A stretch of 64,000 bases of DNA from Nostoc sp. FACHB-973 (GTDB lineage: Bacteria > Cyanobacteriota > Cyanobacteriia > Cyanobacteriales > Nostocaceae), in assembly GCF_014698115.1 (NCBI RefSeq), contig NZ_JACJSJ010000025.1, forward strand, positions 29,842-93,841, read 5' to 3'. Both the position numbers and the translations under genes were made by a program. Positions 44,309-54,500 of this stretch are shown in pieces. Every line of letters begins with the position of its first letter. Within the stretch, counting starts at the first letter, position 1. A model generated the notes under the pieces. It did no database searches. It was not told where the DNA came from and saw only the letters and a program-made list of their open reading frames with translations.

Positions 44309-44482
44309 TTTTAGATTTTAAATTTTGGATTTTGGATTCAAAATTCCAATTTTTTTGATAAGTGATTGGTTGGAGTTGATATCAGTCCTGGTGCTAATTG
44401 AGATGCTTTTACTATGAGAAAGGTAGCAGATGGGTATAAATTACCCACTGCTACAAACAAACGGAGGTATAAACTTGATTAT

Positions 44483-45049
44483 TTAATTGGCATGAACCAA
44501 TTCTTGAGGCGCTGCCGCATCGTATTCTACGGCTTTCACAAATTCCTTAAGAACGTCTTTGAGTCTTTGATCAATTTCTTCATCTAAGACGACGCTATTA
44601 TCAGCTTGTCGTTGAACTTGTTTATCTACCGCATAAACAGTAGCTAGAATATGCCGCGCTCCTAATTCAGATAACACAGGTTTCAGTGCATATTCTATTG
44701 CTAATAAATGAGCGATCGTCCCACCAAGAGCAATTGGTAATACGGGTTTACCTGTTAATGATTTTTGTGGCAGCAAATCTAGAAATGTTTTGAGGACTCC
44801 TGTGTAAGCAGCTTTGTAAATTGGGGTGGCAATAATCACACCATTTGCGTTTGCGAGTAAAGCTTTTGGTTCTTCTAAAGCGGGGCTGTCATATCGTCCA
44901 AAAACTAAATCTTCAGCAGGCAAATCCCGAACTGAAATAATGTCTACATGCAAGCTTTCTTGTTGTAAAAGCTTGGCAGTGTATTCGACAAGACCGTAAG
45001 TTCTAGATGGGTGGGTTGGACTACCAGCGATCGCGAGAATATTAGTCAT
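44483..45049 (-). CDS. ssuE: NADPH-dependent FMN reductase SsuE
   Basis: Flavodoxin-like reductase that supplies reduced FMN to the alkanesulfonate monooxygenase SsuD. The FMN phosphate loop is GSPTHPSRTYGL near residue 9, and the flavin-contact region is ATPIYKAAYTGVLKTFLDLLP near residue 75. The family length is about 190; here it is 188. The ssuD gene lies upstream on the same strand, separated by 190 bases of GGGGAAT-type repeats. No ssuABC transporter is in the window. Confidence 0.93.
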   Translation of the reverse strand: MTNILAIAGSPTHPSRTYGLVEYTAKLLQQESLHVDIISVRDLPAEDLVFGRYDSPALEEPKALLANANGVIIATPIYKAAYTGVLKTFLDLLPQKSLTGKPVLPIALGGTIAHLLAIEYALKPVLSELGARHILATVYAVDKQVQRQADNSVVLDEEIDQRLKDVLKEFVKAVEYDAAAPQELVHAN

Positions 45050-45071
45050 TTAATGAAACTCCTAATGTGTT

Positions 45072-45235
45072 AATGGGGACTGGGGAATGGGGAATGGGGA
45101 ATGGGGATTAGGGGGATGAGGGAGCAGGGGAGCAGGGGAGCAGTAAGTTTTTCCCCTCTGCCCCTCTGCCCCTCCGCACCTCTGCCTCTTGTGCCCAATG
45201 CCCAATGCCCCATGCCCCATGCCCAATACCCTAAA
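45072..45235 (-). repeat. GGGGAAT/CCCATGC tandem repeats between ssuD and ssuE
   Basis: GGGGAATGGGGAATGGGG units at 45072-45104, then GGGGAGCA units, then complementary CCCCTCTG and GCCCAATG/GCCCCAT units up to about 45228 form inverted G-rich and C-rich arrays. They split the ssu operon and may weaken read-through. Confidence 0.8.
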
Positions 45236-45240
45236 CTTTA

Positions 45241-46398
45241 CTAGGATATCGATGTAGCTTTCTGTTTATGCTGCCCAGGAAAATCTTCATTTGCCACAAT
45301 CTCGCCAAATGGACTCAAAACATGTTGCGTCTCTACTGCGGGTAGGTTGGCTAAGGGCAAATGGGGAAATAGAAGTTCTGCAACTCGATAAGCTTCCTCT
45401 AGGTGAGGATAGCCAGAAAGAATAAAGGACTCAATACCCAAATCAGCGTATTCCAATATCCTGGCAGCTACGGTTTGCGGATCGCCGACTAAGGCTGTTC
45501 CCGCACCACCCCTTACCAAACCAACTCCCGCCCACAGGTTGGGACTAATTTCTAATGCCTCCCGACTACCGTGGTGTAGTTGAGTCATTCGCCGTTGTCC
45601 TTCTGAATCCATCCGCGCATAGGCTTTTTGGGCTTTAGCGATCGCTTCGTCATCTACATATTTAATCAATTGATTCGCCGCATCCCAAGCTTCACTCTCG
45701 GTTTCCCGCACAATCACATGTAGGCGAATACCAAACCGCAAAGTTCTTCCTTCTGCTTCTGCGAGTCTCTTAACTGATGCAATTTTCTCGGCTACTTGCG
45801 TCGGTGGTTCGCCCCAAGTCAGATAAACATCTACGTGCTTGGCAGCAATTTTTTGAGCAATGGGAGAGGAACCACCAAACCATAAGGGCGGATATGGCTT
45901 TTGCACTGGTGGAAACAGCAGTTTGCCATCTTGAATGTTGAGATAATCGCCCTGAAGATTGACTTGTTCACCGCTAGCTATCGCCCGCCACACTGTCAAA
46001 AATTCATCTGTTAATTCATAACGCTGATCGTGATCCAAATGCAAGCCATCTCCCGCTAACTCTACGGGATCGCCCCCTGTGACTACATTAATCAGCAAGC
46101 GTCCACTAGAAAGGCGATCGAACGTCGCCGCCATCCGCACCGCTACTCCAGGTGACACCAACCCAGGACGAATCGCCACCAAAAAACGCATCTGTCGTGT
46201 CAGCGATAACAGTGTTGACGCTACAATCCAAGCATCTTCGCAAGAGCGACCCGTCGGCAGCAAAGCCCCTGTGTAGCCAAGGTCATCCACCGCTTGGGCA
46301 ATCTGCCGCAGATAGGTAAAGCTTACTGCCCTTCCGCCCGTAGCAGTTGCAAGATAGCGTCCGTCTCCGTGGGTTGGGATGAACCATAGTAGCTGCAT
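45241..46398 (-). CDS. ssuD: FMNH2-dependent alkanesulfonate monooxygenase SsuD
   Basis: Bacterial-luciferase-family enzyme that cleaves alkanesulfonates to aldehydes and sulfite, providing sulfur when sulfate is scarce. The 385 residues include the family start [45 protein letters not shown] and the C-terminal [31 protein letters not shown]. The length fits E. coli SsuD. The reduced FMN should come from SsuE downstream. The upstream region 46399-46842 contains GGGGAGT arrays and an A/T-rich stretch that may contain promoters for both divergent genes. Confidence 0.95.
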   Translation of the reverse strand: MQLLWFIPTHGDGRYLATATGGRAVSFTYLRQIAQAVDDLGYTGALLPTGRSCEDAWIVASTLLSLTRQMRFLVAIRPGLVSPGVAVRMAATFDRLSSGRLLINVVTGGDPVELAGDGLHLDHDQRYELTDEFLTVWRAIASGEQVNLQGDYLNIQDGKLLFPPVQKPYPPLWFGGSSPIAQKIAAKHVDVYLTWGEPPTQVAEKIASVKRLAEAEGRTLRFGIRLHVIVRETESEAWDAANQLIKYVDDEAIAKAQKAYARMDSEGQRRMTQLHHGSREALEISPNLWAGVGLVRGGAGTALVGDPQTVAARILEYADLGIESFILSGYPHLEEAYRVAELLFPHLPLANLPAVETQHVLSPFGEIVANEDFPGQHKQKATSIS

Positions 46399-46508
46399 GA
46401 ATTCTATCCTTTTAAACTACGGTAATTTGATGTAAATACCGTATTTTATTTACAGCCTTAGAGTATCACATATTCAAATTCACTAAGCAAGAAGTTTTTT
46501 AAGAAACA

Positions 46509-46640
46509 CAGGGGAGTAGGGAGGTGTGGGAGGTGTGGGAGGTGTGGGAGGTTAGGAAGCTTTTTTTTACTAATCTCCCCACACTTCCCCATCCCCCCAC
46601 ACTCCCCACTCCCCACTCCCCACTCCCCACTCCCCACTCC
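46509..46640. repeat. Inverted GGTGTGG and CCCCACT tandem arrays
   Basis: GGTGTGGGA units at about 46518-46553 are followed, after a T run, by CCCCACT heptamers repeated at least five times to 46640. The arrays are roughly complementary and could form a long hairpin between ssuD and the divergent mgtC-like gene. Confidence 0.85.
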
Positions 46641-46842
46641 CCTCTACCTCTAGAAGGAATCGATCAATGACAGTTTTGTGTATATTAATTTACTTATTGA
46701 TAACCTTCTGTTAAATTAATCTTAATGTACGCCAAATCTACTGATTTACTGTAGTTAAGTTTTCATCTCTAAACGTAGGTAACCATCCAGTCAACTAGCA
46801 ATAGCTGTCCAATTCCGTTCTGTCTCTAGGAGAAATAAGACA

Positions 46843-47376
46843 ATGGGGCCGATGTTTATTACTGCCAACGATTGGCCACATATAGCGTTGAGACTGTCTT
46901 TGGCGCTGCTGGTTGGTTGCATGATTGGATTTAACCGTCAGCAAGGAGGTAGACCAGCAGGGATGAGGACTTTTATGCTGGTGAGTATGGGAGCAGCACT
47001 ATTCGTGATGATTCCTTTGCAAGCTGAAGGCGATAGTCCCTATGCTGCTATCAATGCACTAAGTCGGACAATACAAGGTGTAGCTACGGGAATAGGATTT
47101 CTGGGAGCGGGATTGATTTTACAAGAGTCTCCGAGAAAATCTGCGGCGCCAAAAGTACGCGGCTTAACCACAGCAGCTTGTGTCTGGACAGCGGCCGGAC
47201 TTGGGGCTGCCATCGGCTGCGGTCTGTGGCAAATGGGATTATTAGGAGGGTTACTCACCCTGATTACCTTGAGTGGGGTGAAGCGGCTCAATCGCTCATT
47301 TGTGTTTCTGACGGGTCAAGATAAACACGGCAGTACTCAGGATCTAACAACTTCTGATGATGATAATGATGATTAA
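46843..47376 (+). CDS. MgtC/SapB family membrane protein
   Basis: Inner-membrane protein of 177 residues. Four or five hydrophobic helices are seen (LRLSLALLVGCMIGF, FMLVSMGAALFVMI, GVATGIGFLGAGLIL, AACVWTAAGLGAAIGCGLW, GLLGGLLTLITL). Family motifs are NRQQGGRPAGMRTFMLVSMGAA, GFLGAGLI and RGLTTAACVWTAAGLG. MgtC proteins aid growth in low magnesium and affect the F-ATPase in some bacteria, but their exact role is not settled. The C-terminal cytoplasmic domain of long MgtC forms is missing. TCTAGGAGAAA precedes the ATG. It stands alone. Confidence 0.88.
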   Translation: MGPMFITANDWPHIALRLSLALLVGCMIGFNRQQGGRPAGMRTFMLVSMGAALFVMIPLQAEGDSPYAAINALSRTIQGVATGIGFLGAGLILQESPRKSAAPKVRGLTTAACVWTAAGLGAAIGCGLWQMGLLGGLLTLITLSGVKRLNRSFVFLTGQDKHGSTQDLTTSDDDNDD

Positions 47377-47636
47377 TAATTATGTTTTATATCAAACCGC
47401 GACTTGACATCGAGGACTTGACTATAAAACAAATTAATGTTTACTGTGCAAATAAACTCAAGTAGATCGGATTCCCGTCCAGCATTGTGTTGAAAAATAA
47501 TTTGTTGTTTCTTAGCTAATTTTAATCAGACTATCAGGGCTAATTCAGGGCGATCGCTAATCCTAATAATTAAAGCAGGGAATACCGTACTTGAGTTGAT
47601 TGGCCAGTTAACCAGAAAATAGAAAATAATAGATAT

Positions 47637-48131
47637 ATGGATAAACGGTATTTTTTACAGGCTAGTGCAGTAATAGTCGGCACAGCGTTGTTATCAAGGT
47701 ATATCAATTGGGGGTCAAAAGAAATGACAACTTCTAACAGTGGATTTGAAATTACCAAACCGGAAGAAGAGTGGAAGACGATTTTAACGCCAGAACAGTT
47801 TCGTGTATTGCGTAAACATGGGACTGAACGCGCCCACACCAGCCCACTCGATAAGCAATACGACGAAGGCACTTATTATTGTGCTGCATGTGAACAACCA
47901 CTGTTTACATCTGATACCAAATTTAACAGCGGTACTGGCTGGCCTAGCTTTTTTAAACCTATTGAAGGTGCGATCGCCACTACTGTAGATAGGTCGTTGT
48001 TTATGACCAGAACTGAAGTGCATTGTAGTCGCTGTGGTGGTCATCTGGGTCATGTTTTTGATGATGGCCCCGCACCCACTGGCAAGCGCTACTGCATGAA
48101 CGGTGTTTCGCTGAAGTTTACTCCTGCTTGA
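47637..48131 (+). CDS. msrB: Peptide-methionine (R)-S-oxide reductase MsrB, exported form
   Basis: Repairs the R-epimer of methionine sulfoxide in proteins. The C-terminal 125 residues are a full MsrB domain: two zinc CxxC pairs (CAAC, CSRC), [22 protein letters not shown] and the catalytic Cys153 in [12 protein letters not shown]. The first 30 residues ([20 protein letters not shown]) are a hydrophobic leader, so the enzyme is probably exported or membrane-anchored. An internal ATG at MTTSNSG could give a cytosolic form. The second resolving cysteine seen in some MsrB proteins is not evident. It has no operon partner. Confidence 0.93.
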   Translation: MDKRYFLQASAVIVGTALLSRYINWGSKEMTTSNSGFEITKPEEEWKTILTPEQFRVLRKHGTERAHTSPLDKQYDEGTYYCAACEQPLFTSDTKFNSGTGWPSFFKPIEGAIATTVDRSLFMTRTEVHCSRCGGHLGHVFDDGPAPTGKRYCMNGVSLKFTPA

Positions 48132-48267
48132 TCGGCGGCGTAGGTGTAGTGGTTGTAGACATCGCACGCATAACCGAAGTCATCAGATTTTGAGGCTTGA
48201 CCAAGGGTGAGTCAATTTAAGAAAATGCAACTCTTGGTCTTTGCTAGAACTATTTCCCTAAATCGTC

Positions 48268-48357
48268 CTATTTGTTTGGGTCTTTTTTCTCTTTTTTGTC
48301 TTTGGCATCTTTTTTAGGTTTTTTAACTTCTTTATTACTTTTTCTTTCCTTCGACAT
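48268..48357 (-). CDS. 29-residue lysine-rich small protein
   Basis: The minus strand encodes a 29-residue peptide beginning MSKERKSNKEVKKPKKDAK and ending in DPNK, with about half of its residues lysine or arginine. GGAG lies eight bases before the ATG, in good position. From memory, small proteins of the form MSxxRKSNxExKKPKK are widespread in bacteria and lack a known role. It could bind RNA, DNA or the ribosome. It is shorter than usual ORF cut-offs and is easily missed. The gene is isolated, downstream of and convergent with msrB. Confidence 0.65.
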   Translation of the reverse strand: MSKERKSNKEVKKPKKDAKDKKEKKDPNK

Positions 48358-48633
48358 CAGAGTTCTCCAACTAGGTTAATCAGTGAAAGCTTTCACATTC
48401 TGCCGTCAGGGAATCAGGAGGTGGCTTACCTGATATTTTTTTAAGGCAAAAAAGAAAGTATTAGACATAAATGCTACTAACTACCATGATACGGTGTTGT
48501 TTGATTTTCTTCTTAAAACTTTTGCATATATTTCAACAATAATCTTCAGTGGGGTAGGACAGATAGCTCTGCTACCCCACTGATTTACTAAGGGACTTCC
48601 AAAAAATAAATTATCCCAATCTATTTGTACATT

Positions 48634-48756
48634 AGACTTCTTGCATAAATCAAAAAAAAGAACCCCACCCCGCCTTTGACTTACGTCAAAGTCTCCCCTA
48701 AGAGCTTGCGGGGAGGGGCTGGGGGTGGGGTGTTAGGGGACTTTTGCAAGAGGTCT
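48634..48756. repeat. MITE-like element with AGACCTCTTGCA ends, copy 2
   Basis: AGACTTCTTGCA at 48634-48645 and TGCAAGAGGTCT at 48745-48756 are inverted ends (one mismatch). The core GAACCCCACCCCGCC and GGGGAGGGGCTGGGGGTGGGG matches the copy at 35055-35177. The remainder of 48358-48933 has further palindromes, including ATAGCTCTGCTACCCCAC / GTAGCACAAGCTCTGCTACCC fragments, and no gene. Confidence 0.85.
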
Positions 48757-48936
48757 ATTTTTCGGGTAGCACAAGCTCTGCTACCCTACGTTCGCGGAGC
48801 GTCCCGCAGGGATGGAATGTTTTTTTATTGGAAGTCCCTAATATTTCTTGATCTGAAAGTAGTATAAAATAAGTTGAAATTTTATTGCTACTGAACTTTT
48901 TTTAATGTCCAAACGTGTCTAGGTTTTATATAGCAG

Positions 48937-50199
48937 CTAACGTTTTTTCACAGACAGAATTAAGCGAACCGAGCGATCGCGTGATAAATAAGTATGAAGC
49001 CAAGTCAGTAACACAAAAAAACGACTGCGGTAGCCAGGAAGATATACTAAATGAACTCCTAGCCACATCAGCCAAGCCAAGAAACCTGTAAAGGCAAATG
49101 CGCCAATTTTTCCCACACCTGAATAGCAGCCTATAATCGCTAATCTTCCTTTGTTGAAATAGGTAAAAGGCTCTGGTGATTGACCTCGAAATTGCCGCTG
49201 AATATTTCGGGCTACAGTAACACCCTGCTGAAGTGCCTCTGGTGCAACCCCACTTAATGGTTTACCGTTCTGTTCCACATAAGCTAGATCCCCAATGGCA
49301 TAAACATTGGGTTGCTCTAGTAATTGTAGGGTGGGATGAACAATTAACTTTCCCTTATTGGCTAAAGATACCTCCTGTGATGTTGGGGGAAAATTTGCCT
49401 CTAACCCCGCAGTCCAAATGACGGTTGCAGTTGGAATTACCTCATCGTTTTGTAGATGTACAGATTCCAAAGTCACTTTAGTAACTTTGGAAAGCAGATA
49501 AACCTCCACTCCTAGCTGATGTAATCGTTTATGAGTGTAGGCTCCCAACTTTTTTGGCAGTTCAGCCAATAAGCGATCGCCAGATTGCACCAGAATCAAC
49601 CTCACATCCTGTAAAATTGTCGGATAGTCTCGACGCAAGTGACCTCGAAGCATTTCCCCAAAAGCACCCGCCACCTCCACACCGGTTGCCCCACCACCGA
49701 CAATGGTAAACGTCAGCAGTTGTTGGCGTCGTGACGAATCTGATTCGTGGATAGCTCGCTCAAAACAAGAGAAAATCTGATTGCGGATTGCTATTGCTTG
49801 TTCTAACGTTCTCATTGAGAAAGCATATTCTGAAGCTCCAGGAACTCCCAAAAACTGAGTTCGACTTCCAGTTGCTAGCACCAGAAAGTCATAGCTGATT
49901 AAACAACTATCTGTCTCAACAGTTTGCCCTGAAAAATCAATTTGCTCAACCTCAGCCATCAAAAACTGAACCTTAGGCTTATTCCCCAGGAAAGAGAATC
50001 GCCGTAAGATTGTCCGAATGGGGTAAGCAATATACTCAGGTTCCAATTGACCTGTGGCAACCTGATACAATAACGGTATAAAAGTGTGATAGTTGTGGCG
50101 ATCGATTAATAACACATCTGCACCAGAATCAGCTAAAGATTGGGCAGCTTGCAACCCACCGAATCCAGCGCCAACAATGACAACGCGGCGACTGTTCAT
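48937..50199 (-). CDS. Type II NADH dehydrogenase (NDH-2)
   Basis: Single-subunit flavoenzyme that oxidises NAD(P)H and reduces quinone without pumping protons. The two dinucleotide motifs are VVIVGAGFGGLQAA at the N-terminus (FAD) and FTIVGGGATGVEVAGA near residue 165 (NADH). VYAIGDLAYVEQNG near residue 305 is the second FAD motif. The C-terminal part (FAFTGFLAWLMWLGVHLVYL) is amphipathic and hydrophobic and should attach to the membrane. Length is 420 residues. Cyanobacteria carry several such proteins (NdbA, B, C); which one this is cannot be told here. No neighbour on the same strand. Confidence 0.9.
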   Translation of the reverse strand: MNSRRVVIVGAGFGGLQAAQSLADSGADVLLIDRHNYHTFIPLLYQVATGQLEPEYIAYPIRTILRRFSFLGNKPKVQFLMAEVEQIDFSGQTVETDSCLISYDFLVLATGSRTQFLGVPGASEYAFSMRTLEQAIAIRNQIFSCFERAIHESDSSRRQQLLTFTIVGGGATGVEVAGAFGEMLRGHLRRDYPTILQDVRLILVQSGDRLLAELPKKLGAYTHKRLHQLGVEVYLLSKVTKVTLESVHLQNDEVIPTATVIWTAGLEANFPPTSQEVSLANKGKLIVHPTLQLLEQPNVYAIGDLAYVEQNGKPLSGVAPEALQQGVTVARNIQRQFRGQSPEPFTYFNKGRLAIIGCYSGVGKIGAFAFTGFLAWLMWLGVHLVYLPGYRSRFFVLLTWLHTYLSRDRSVRLILSVKKR

Positions 50200-50343
50200 C
50201 CTTCCCCTCTTGAATTTACTTAGCTAGTCGGTCAAGTTATTGACTATCAATATATTGATAATAATGGCACTGAAATTAACCTTGAGGGGAAGGCAAAACA
50301 CGATACACAGAAAGTAACTATTCTCAATCAAGGTAGGGCAGGC

Positions 50344-50507
50344 GTAGCGATGCTAACTTTTCACGGCATCTGGAAAACCTCACTTCCATTCCTCTTCCCT
50401 AAGAGGCGAGAGGCTTTGAATTTTCCCCCTTCCCTAGTAGGGAAGGGGGCTAGGGGATTAGGTTTCGCGTTGGTTTTTCCACATGACGTGAAAAGTCAGC
50501 GTAGCGG
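50344..50507. repeat. MITE-like element with CTTTTCACG inverted ends
   Basis: GCGATGCTAACTTTTCACGG with TCTGGAAAACC at 50347-50378 returns inverted at 50470-50507 (GGTTTTTCCACATGACGTG, AAAAGTCAGCGTAGCGG) with some mismatches. The interior has CCCCCTTCCCTAGTAGGGAAGGGGG, a strong hairpin. The rest of 50200-50904 is A/T-rich and shows no gene; the copper-protein promoter is probably just before 50890. Confidence 0.75.
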
Positions 50508-50904
50508 TCAAGAGATTTTCATGCTGTTTCGTGTAATTCTAAAGCGTATCTAGCTTCAAGTTAATATAAGTTAATAAATATTTTTTGAGGCATTTGTTAA
50601 AAAAAATGACATTATTTTCTCTCAAAATTTAACTCTAACTTTTGATCCCCAAGGTAAAGTTGATTTCCTCAATAAAACCCCGCTTCCAAATGGGAGTATC
50701 TAAGCCTTAACATGTAGGAATCTTGGGAAAAACAACACTAAATATTTGGAGAATTAATTTAAATTCCCGGTAATTATATCGGGATAGTAGGCTTATAAAT
50801 TCTGGATAAAAACCCCATTGACTCCTTAAAAAGATAGGACTACTGTTATAAGTAGTCCTGACAAGGACAATGTTAATGCATCAAGAAATCAGGAGGTATT
50901 TCCT

Positions 50905-51276
50905 ATGATGATGATGATGACTGAAACCATGACTTCAGAAATGCAAGCTTGTATTGAAGCTTGTATGGATTGTCACAAAATGTGCATGGAAACCATGACT
51001 TACTGCATGAGCAAAGGTGGTAAGCAGATGGATAAGAGCATGATGACCATGATGACCATGATGCGTGATTGTGCTGAAATGTGCATGATGTGTATGAACA
51101 TGATGATGGGCGGTTCTGAATTCATGGGACGCACTTGTATGCTGTGTGCAGAAATGTGCGATCGCTGTGCCATGGCCTGTGAAATGATGAGCGATGATTC
51201 CAAAATGATGGAATGTGCCGCTGCTTGCCGCAAATGTGCAGAATCTTGCAGATCTATGCACATGATGCCTGCATAA
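50905..51276 (+). CDS. Cys/Met-rich four-helix-bundle copper-binding protein
   Basis: Small protein of 123 residues with about 16 cysteines and about 30 methionines. The repeated CxxC and CxxxC spacings (ACIEACMDCHKMC, DCAEMCMMC, CMLCAEMCDRCAMACE, CAAACRKCAESC) match the DUF326 four-helix-bundle family that includes copper storage protein Csp. Csp binds many Cu(I) ions with thiols inside the bundle. No signal peptide is seen, so it should act in the cytoplasm. The high methionine content, including the MMMMM start and MMTMMTMM, is unusual and adds possible Cu(I) ligands. AGGAGG at 50891-50896 is eight bases before the ATG. A strong hairpin follows the gene. Confidence 0.9.
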   Translation: MMMMMTETMTSEMQACIEACMDCHKMCMETMTYCMSKGGKQMDKSMMTMMTMMRDCAEMCMMCMNMMMGGSEFMGRTCMLCAEMCDRCAMACEMMSDDSKMMECAAACRKCAESCRSMHMMPA

Positions 51277-51313
51277 TTCTCCTACTTCGCAGAAGTTTGT
51301 CTGCAACCTAATA

Positions 51314-51350
51314 TTCAAGCGCTCAGACTCAAAGAGTCTGGGCGCTTGAA
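51314..51350 (+). terminator. 17-bp hairpin after the copper-protein gene
   Basis: TTCAAGCGCTCAGACTC and GAGTCTGGGCGCTTGAA form a 17-bp stem (one wobble pair) with loop AAA. It begins 38 bases after the stop codon. The usual T-run is absent, so termination may be rho-independent but weak, or the hairpin may protect the 3' end of the mRNA. Confidence 0.65.
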
Positions 51351-51458
51351 GTAATTTAAGAAGTCAAGAATAAAGGCGTCATATCATATCCGGCTAATCA
51401 CTTATTATTCAAATCTCTCTGCGTCCCCGCGACCATTTATAAAGTAAATCTTAAGTAG

Positions 51459-51487
51459 GGTGCGTTACGGCTTTAGCCTAACGCACC
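51459..51487. repeat. GGTGCGTTA palindromic repeat
   Basis: GGTGCGTTA and TAACGCACC form a 9-bp stem around ACGGCTTTAGCC bases, about 39 bases before the ATG of the large kinase gene. Related GCGTTAGGCG bases follow at about 51504. Such GTGCGTTACG palindromes are common dispersed repeats in cyanobacteria. Confidence 0.7.
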
Positions 51488-51525
51488 ATTTTGTATAGCC
51501 ATGCGTTAGGCGCTCATCTCATGTC

Positions 51526-54500
51526 ATGAACACAATAAAAAACTATCAGATTATTCAACAAATTTATGAAAGTGATAACTCGTTAGTCTATCGAGCTATC
51601 CTCAAGCCTGATAATCAACCCATTATCTTGAAGATTCTCAAAGAAAACTATCCTAATCCCTCAGAACTCAACCGTTATAAGCAGGAATATGAAATTACGT
51701 GTTCAATGAATGCTGATGGAATTATTAAAGCATATAGCTTAGAGCGATATCAGAATAGTTTAGTAATGTTTTTGGAGGACTTTGGCGGTAGCTCTTTAAA
51801 AATTTTAATATCAGAGCGGCAGTTTGTCTTAGAAGAATTTCTGACTATTGCCCTGAAAATAACTGAAAGTTTGGCTACTATTCACAATGCGAATATTATT
51901 CACAAAGATATTAATCCCTCAAATATTGTCTACAATCCAGAAACTGGGCAGGTTAAGATTATTGACTTTGGCATTTCCACTCGTTTACCTCAAGAAAATC
52001 AGACGATTCGCAATCCAAATCAATTAGAAGGAACTTTGGCTTATATCGCCCCAGAGCAAACTGGTCGAATGAATCGGGGAATAGATTATCGCAGTGATTT
52101 TTATTCTTTAGGCGTCACTTTCTATCAACTGTTGACCAATCAGTTGCCTTTTGAAACAACTGAACCAATGGAATTAGTCCATTGCCACATTGCACAACAA
52201 CCTGATGCACCTCACCAGCGAATTCTCTCAATTCCTTTGATGGTTTCTAACATTGTGATGAAATTATTAGCCAAAATTCAAGAGGAACGATATCAAAGTG
52301 CTAGGGGATTAAAAGCTGATTTGGAAAACTGTCTTTATCAGTTACAAACTTTAGGAAAAATTAAGCACTTTTCTTTAGGGCGTCAGGATATTTCTGAAAA
52401 ATTTCAGATTTCCCAAAAACTCTACGGTCGAGAACAAGAAATCTCTCAACTCTTAACCACCTTTGAGCGAGTCAGCCAAGGTAGTACTGAGATAGTACTA
52501 GTTTCTGGTTATTCAGGCATTGGCAAATCTGCCTTAGTCAATGAAATTCACAAACCCATTACACACCGACGAGGATATTTTATTCATGGCAAATTTGACC
52601 AGTTGCAGCGAGATATTCCCTACGCAGCAATCACACAAGCTTTTAGTGACTTAATTCGTCAACTACTGAGTGAATCTGAAATAACCCTACAAACTTGGAA
52701 AGATAAAATTTTAGAAGCTTTAGGAAATAATGGACAAATTATTATTGATGTAATTCATGACTTGGAAAAGATTATCGGTAAACAGCCATCCATTGAGCAA
52801 CTAGGAGCAAGTGAAGCACAAAATCGGTTCAACTTTTTCTTTGAAATATTTATTAGAATTTTTTGTCAAAAAGAACATCCCTTAGTTATCTTTCTTGATG
52901 ATTTACAGTGGGCAGATTTAGCATCTTTGAATTTAATTGAGCTATTAATCGCCAATGCTGACACTCAATATTTATTGATAATAGGGACATACCGAGATAA
53001 TGAAGTTAGTCCTACCCATCCCTTAATATATACCTTAGAGCAAATTAAAAAGACAGAAGCTAAAGTAAATCCAATAATGCTTCAATCTTTGAGAAGCAAC
53101 CATGTTAACCAATTGGTTGCTGATACCCTAAATTGCTCAATAAAAAATGCAAAACCTCTAGCAAAGTTATTGATTCAAAAAAGTGGTGGTAATTGTTTTT
53201 TTCTAACCCAATTACTCAAAACATTATATAAAGAAAAACTATTATTTTTTAATACTCCTCAATTTCCCCTTACTAAGAGAGAAACTAAAGCGATGTTTTG
53301 GCAATGGGATATTCAGGAAATCCAAAGAGTAGGAATAACTGATAATGTAGTTGAGTTAATGATCAGGAAAATTGAGAAGCTTGATGAAGCCACCCAGAAT
53401 GTTTTAAAACTAGCTGCCTGTATAGGAAACAAATTTAATTTAGAAATTTTGTCACTTGTCAATAGAAAATCTCAAACAGTTACCTCCCAAGAATTAGAGC
53501 CAGCACTCAACGAAGGTTTGATTATTCCCTTGAGTAATGACTATCAACTTCCCTTGCTATGGAGTCAGGAGGAAATGTCAAGTGATAGTTCGGAAATTTC
53601 CTCTGCTTTCATCCCCAAATATCCCAAATCTATTCCCTACAAATTTTTACATGACCGAGTTCAGCAAGCCGCTTATATTCTAATTCAAGAAGAAGATAAA
53701 AAAGCAGTTCATCTGCAAATAGGTCGTCTCCTGTTGAAGAATTCTCAAGAAGATGAGTTAGAAGAAAATATTTTTAATATTGTCAATCAACTCAACGAAG
53801 GTGCAGAATTAATTACTGAACAATTAGAGAGAGATGAGTTAGCTAAATTGAATCTTCAAGCAGCTAAAAAGTCCAAAGCATCGACAGCTTATGAACCTGC
53901 TCTTAAATATTTAGAAACGGGATTAAGATTCTTACCATCCAATAGCTGGCATTATGAGTATAAATTGACATGGGAATTACATATAGAAACTTTAGAAATG
54001 CTTTACTTAAACACTAAATTTGATCGATTTGAAAAACTATCTGAAAATGTTCTAGAACAAGCCAAAGGCATTCTTGATAAAGCTAAGGTCAATCAGATAA
54101 AAATATTATACTATTCGACCATATTTCAAACCGATAAAGCAATAGATATTGCCTTGAAAGCTTTACTAGAACTTGGAATAAATATTGCTCCAAATTCTGG
54201 CAGCATAGAAAATAAAGTTGAACAGCAACAAGAGGTGATAAAAATATTTTTGCAGAAAAAAAATATTGAAGATTTAGCTAAATTACCTGTGATGATAGAA
54301 GAATCGAAAATAGCGGCTACACTAATATTACAGCAAATTATTTCAGCTACACATACTACAAATTTTCCATTATTTATTGAAGTAATATTAACCCAGCTTA
54401 ATTTCTGTATTAAATATGGAAATCCACCTCACGCAGCTTACATATACAGCACTTATGGAATGCTTTTATGCAGTCTAAAAAAAGATATTAATAATGGATA

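Noticed and set aside
50935..51318. 127-codon His-rich frame antisense to the copper-protein gene
   Set aside because: The His-rich sequence is the complement of ATG-rich codons; the forward frame has the ribosome binding site and Cys pattern.
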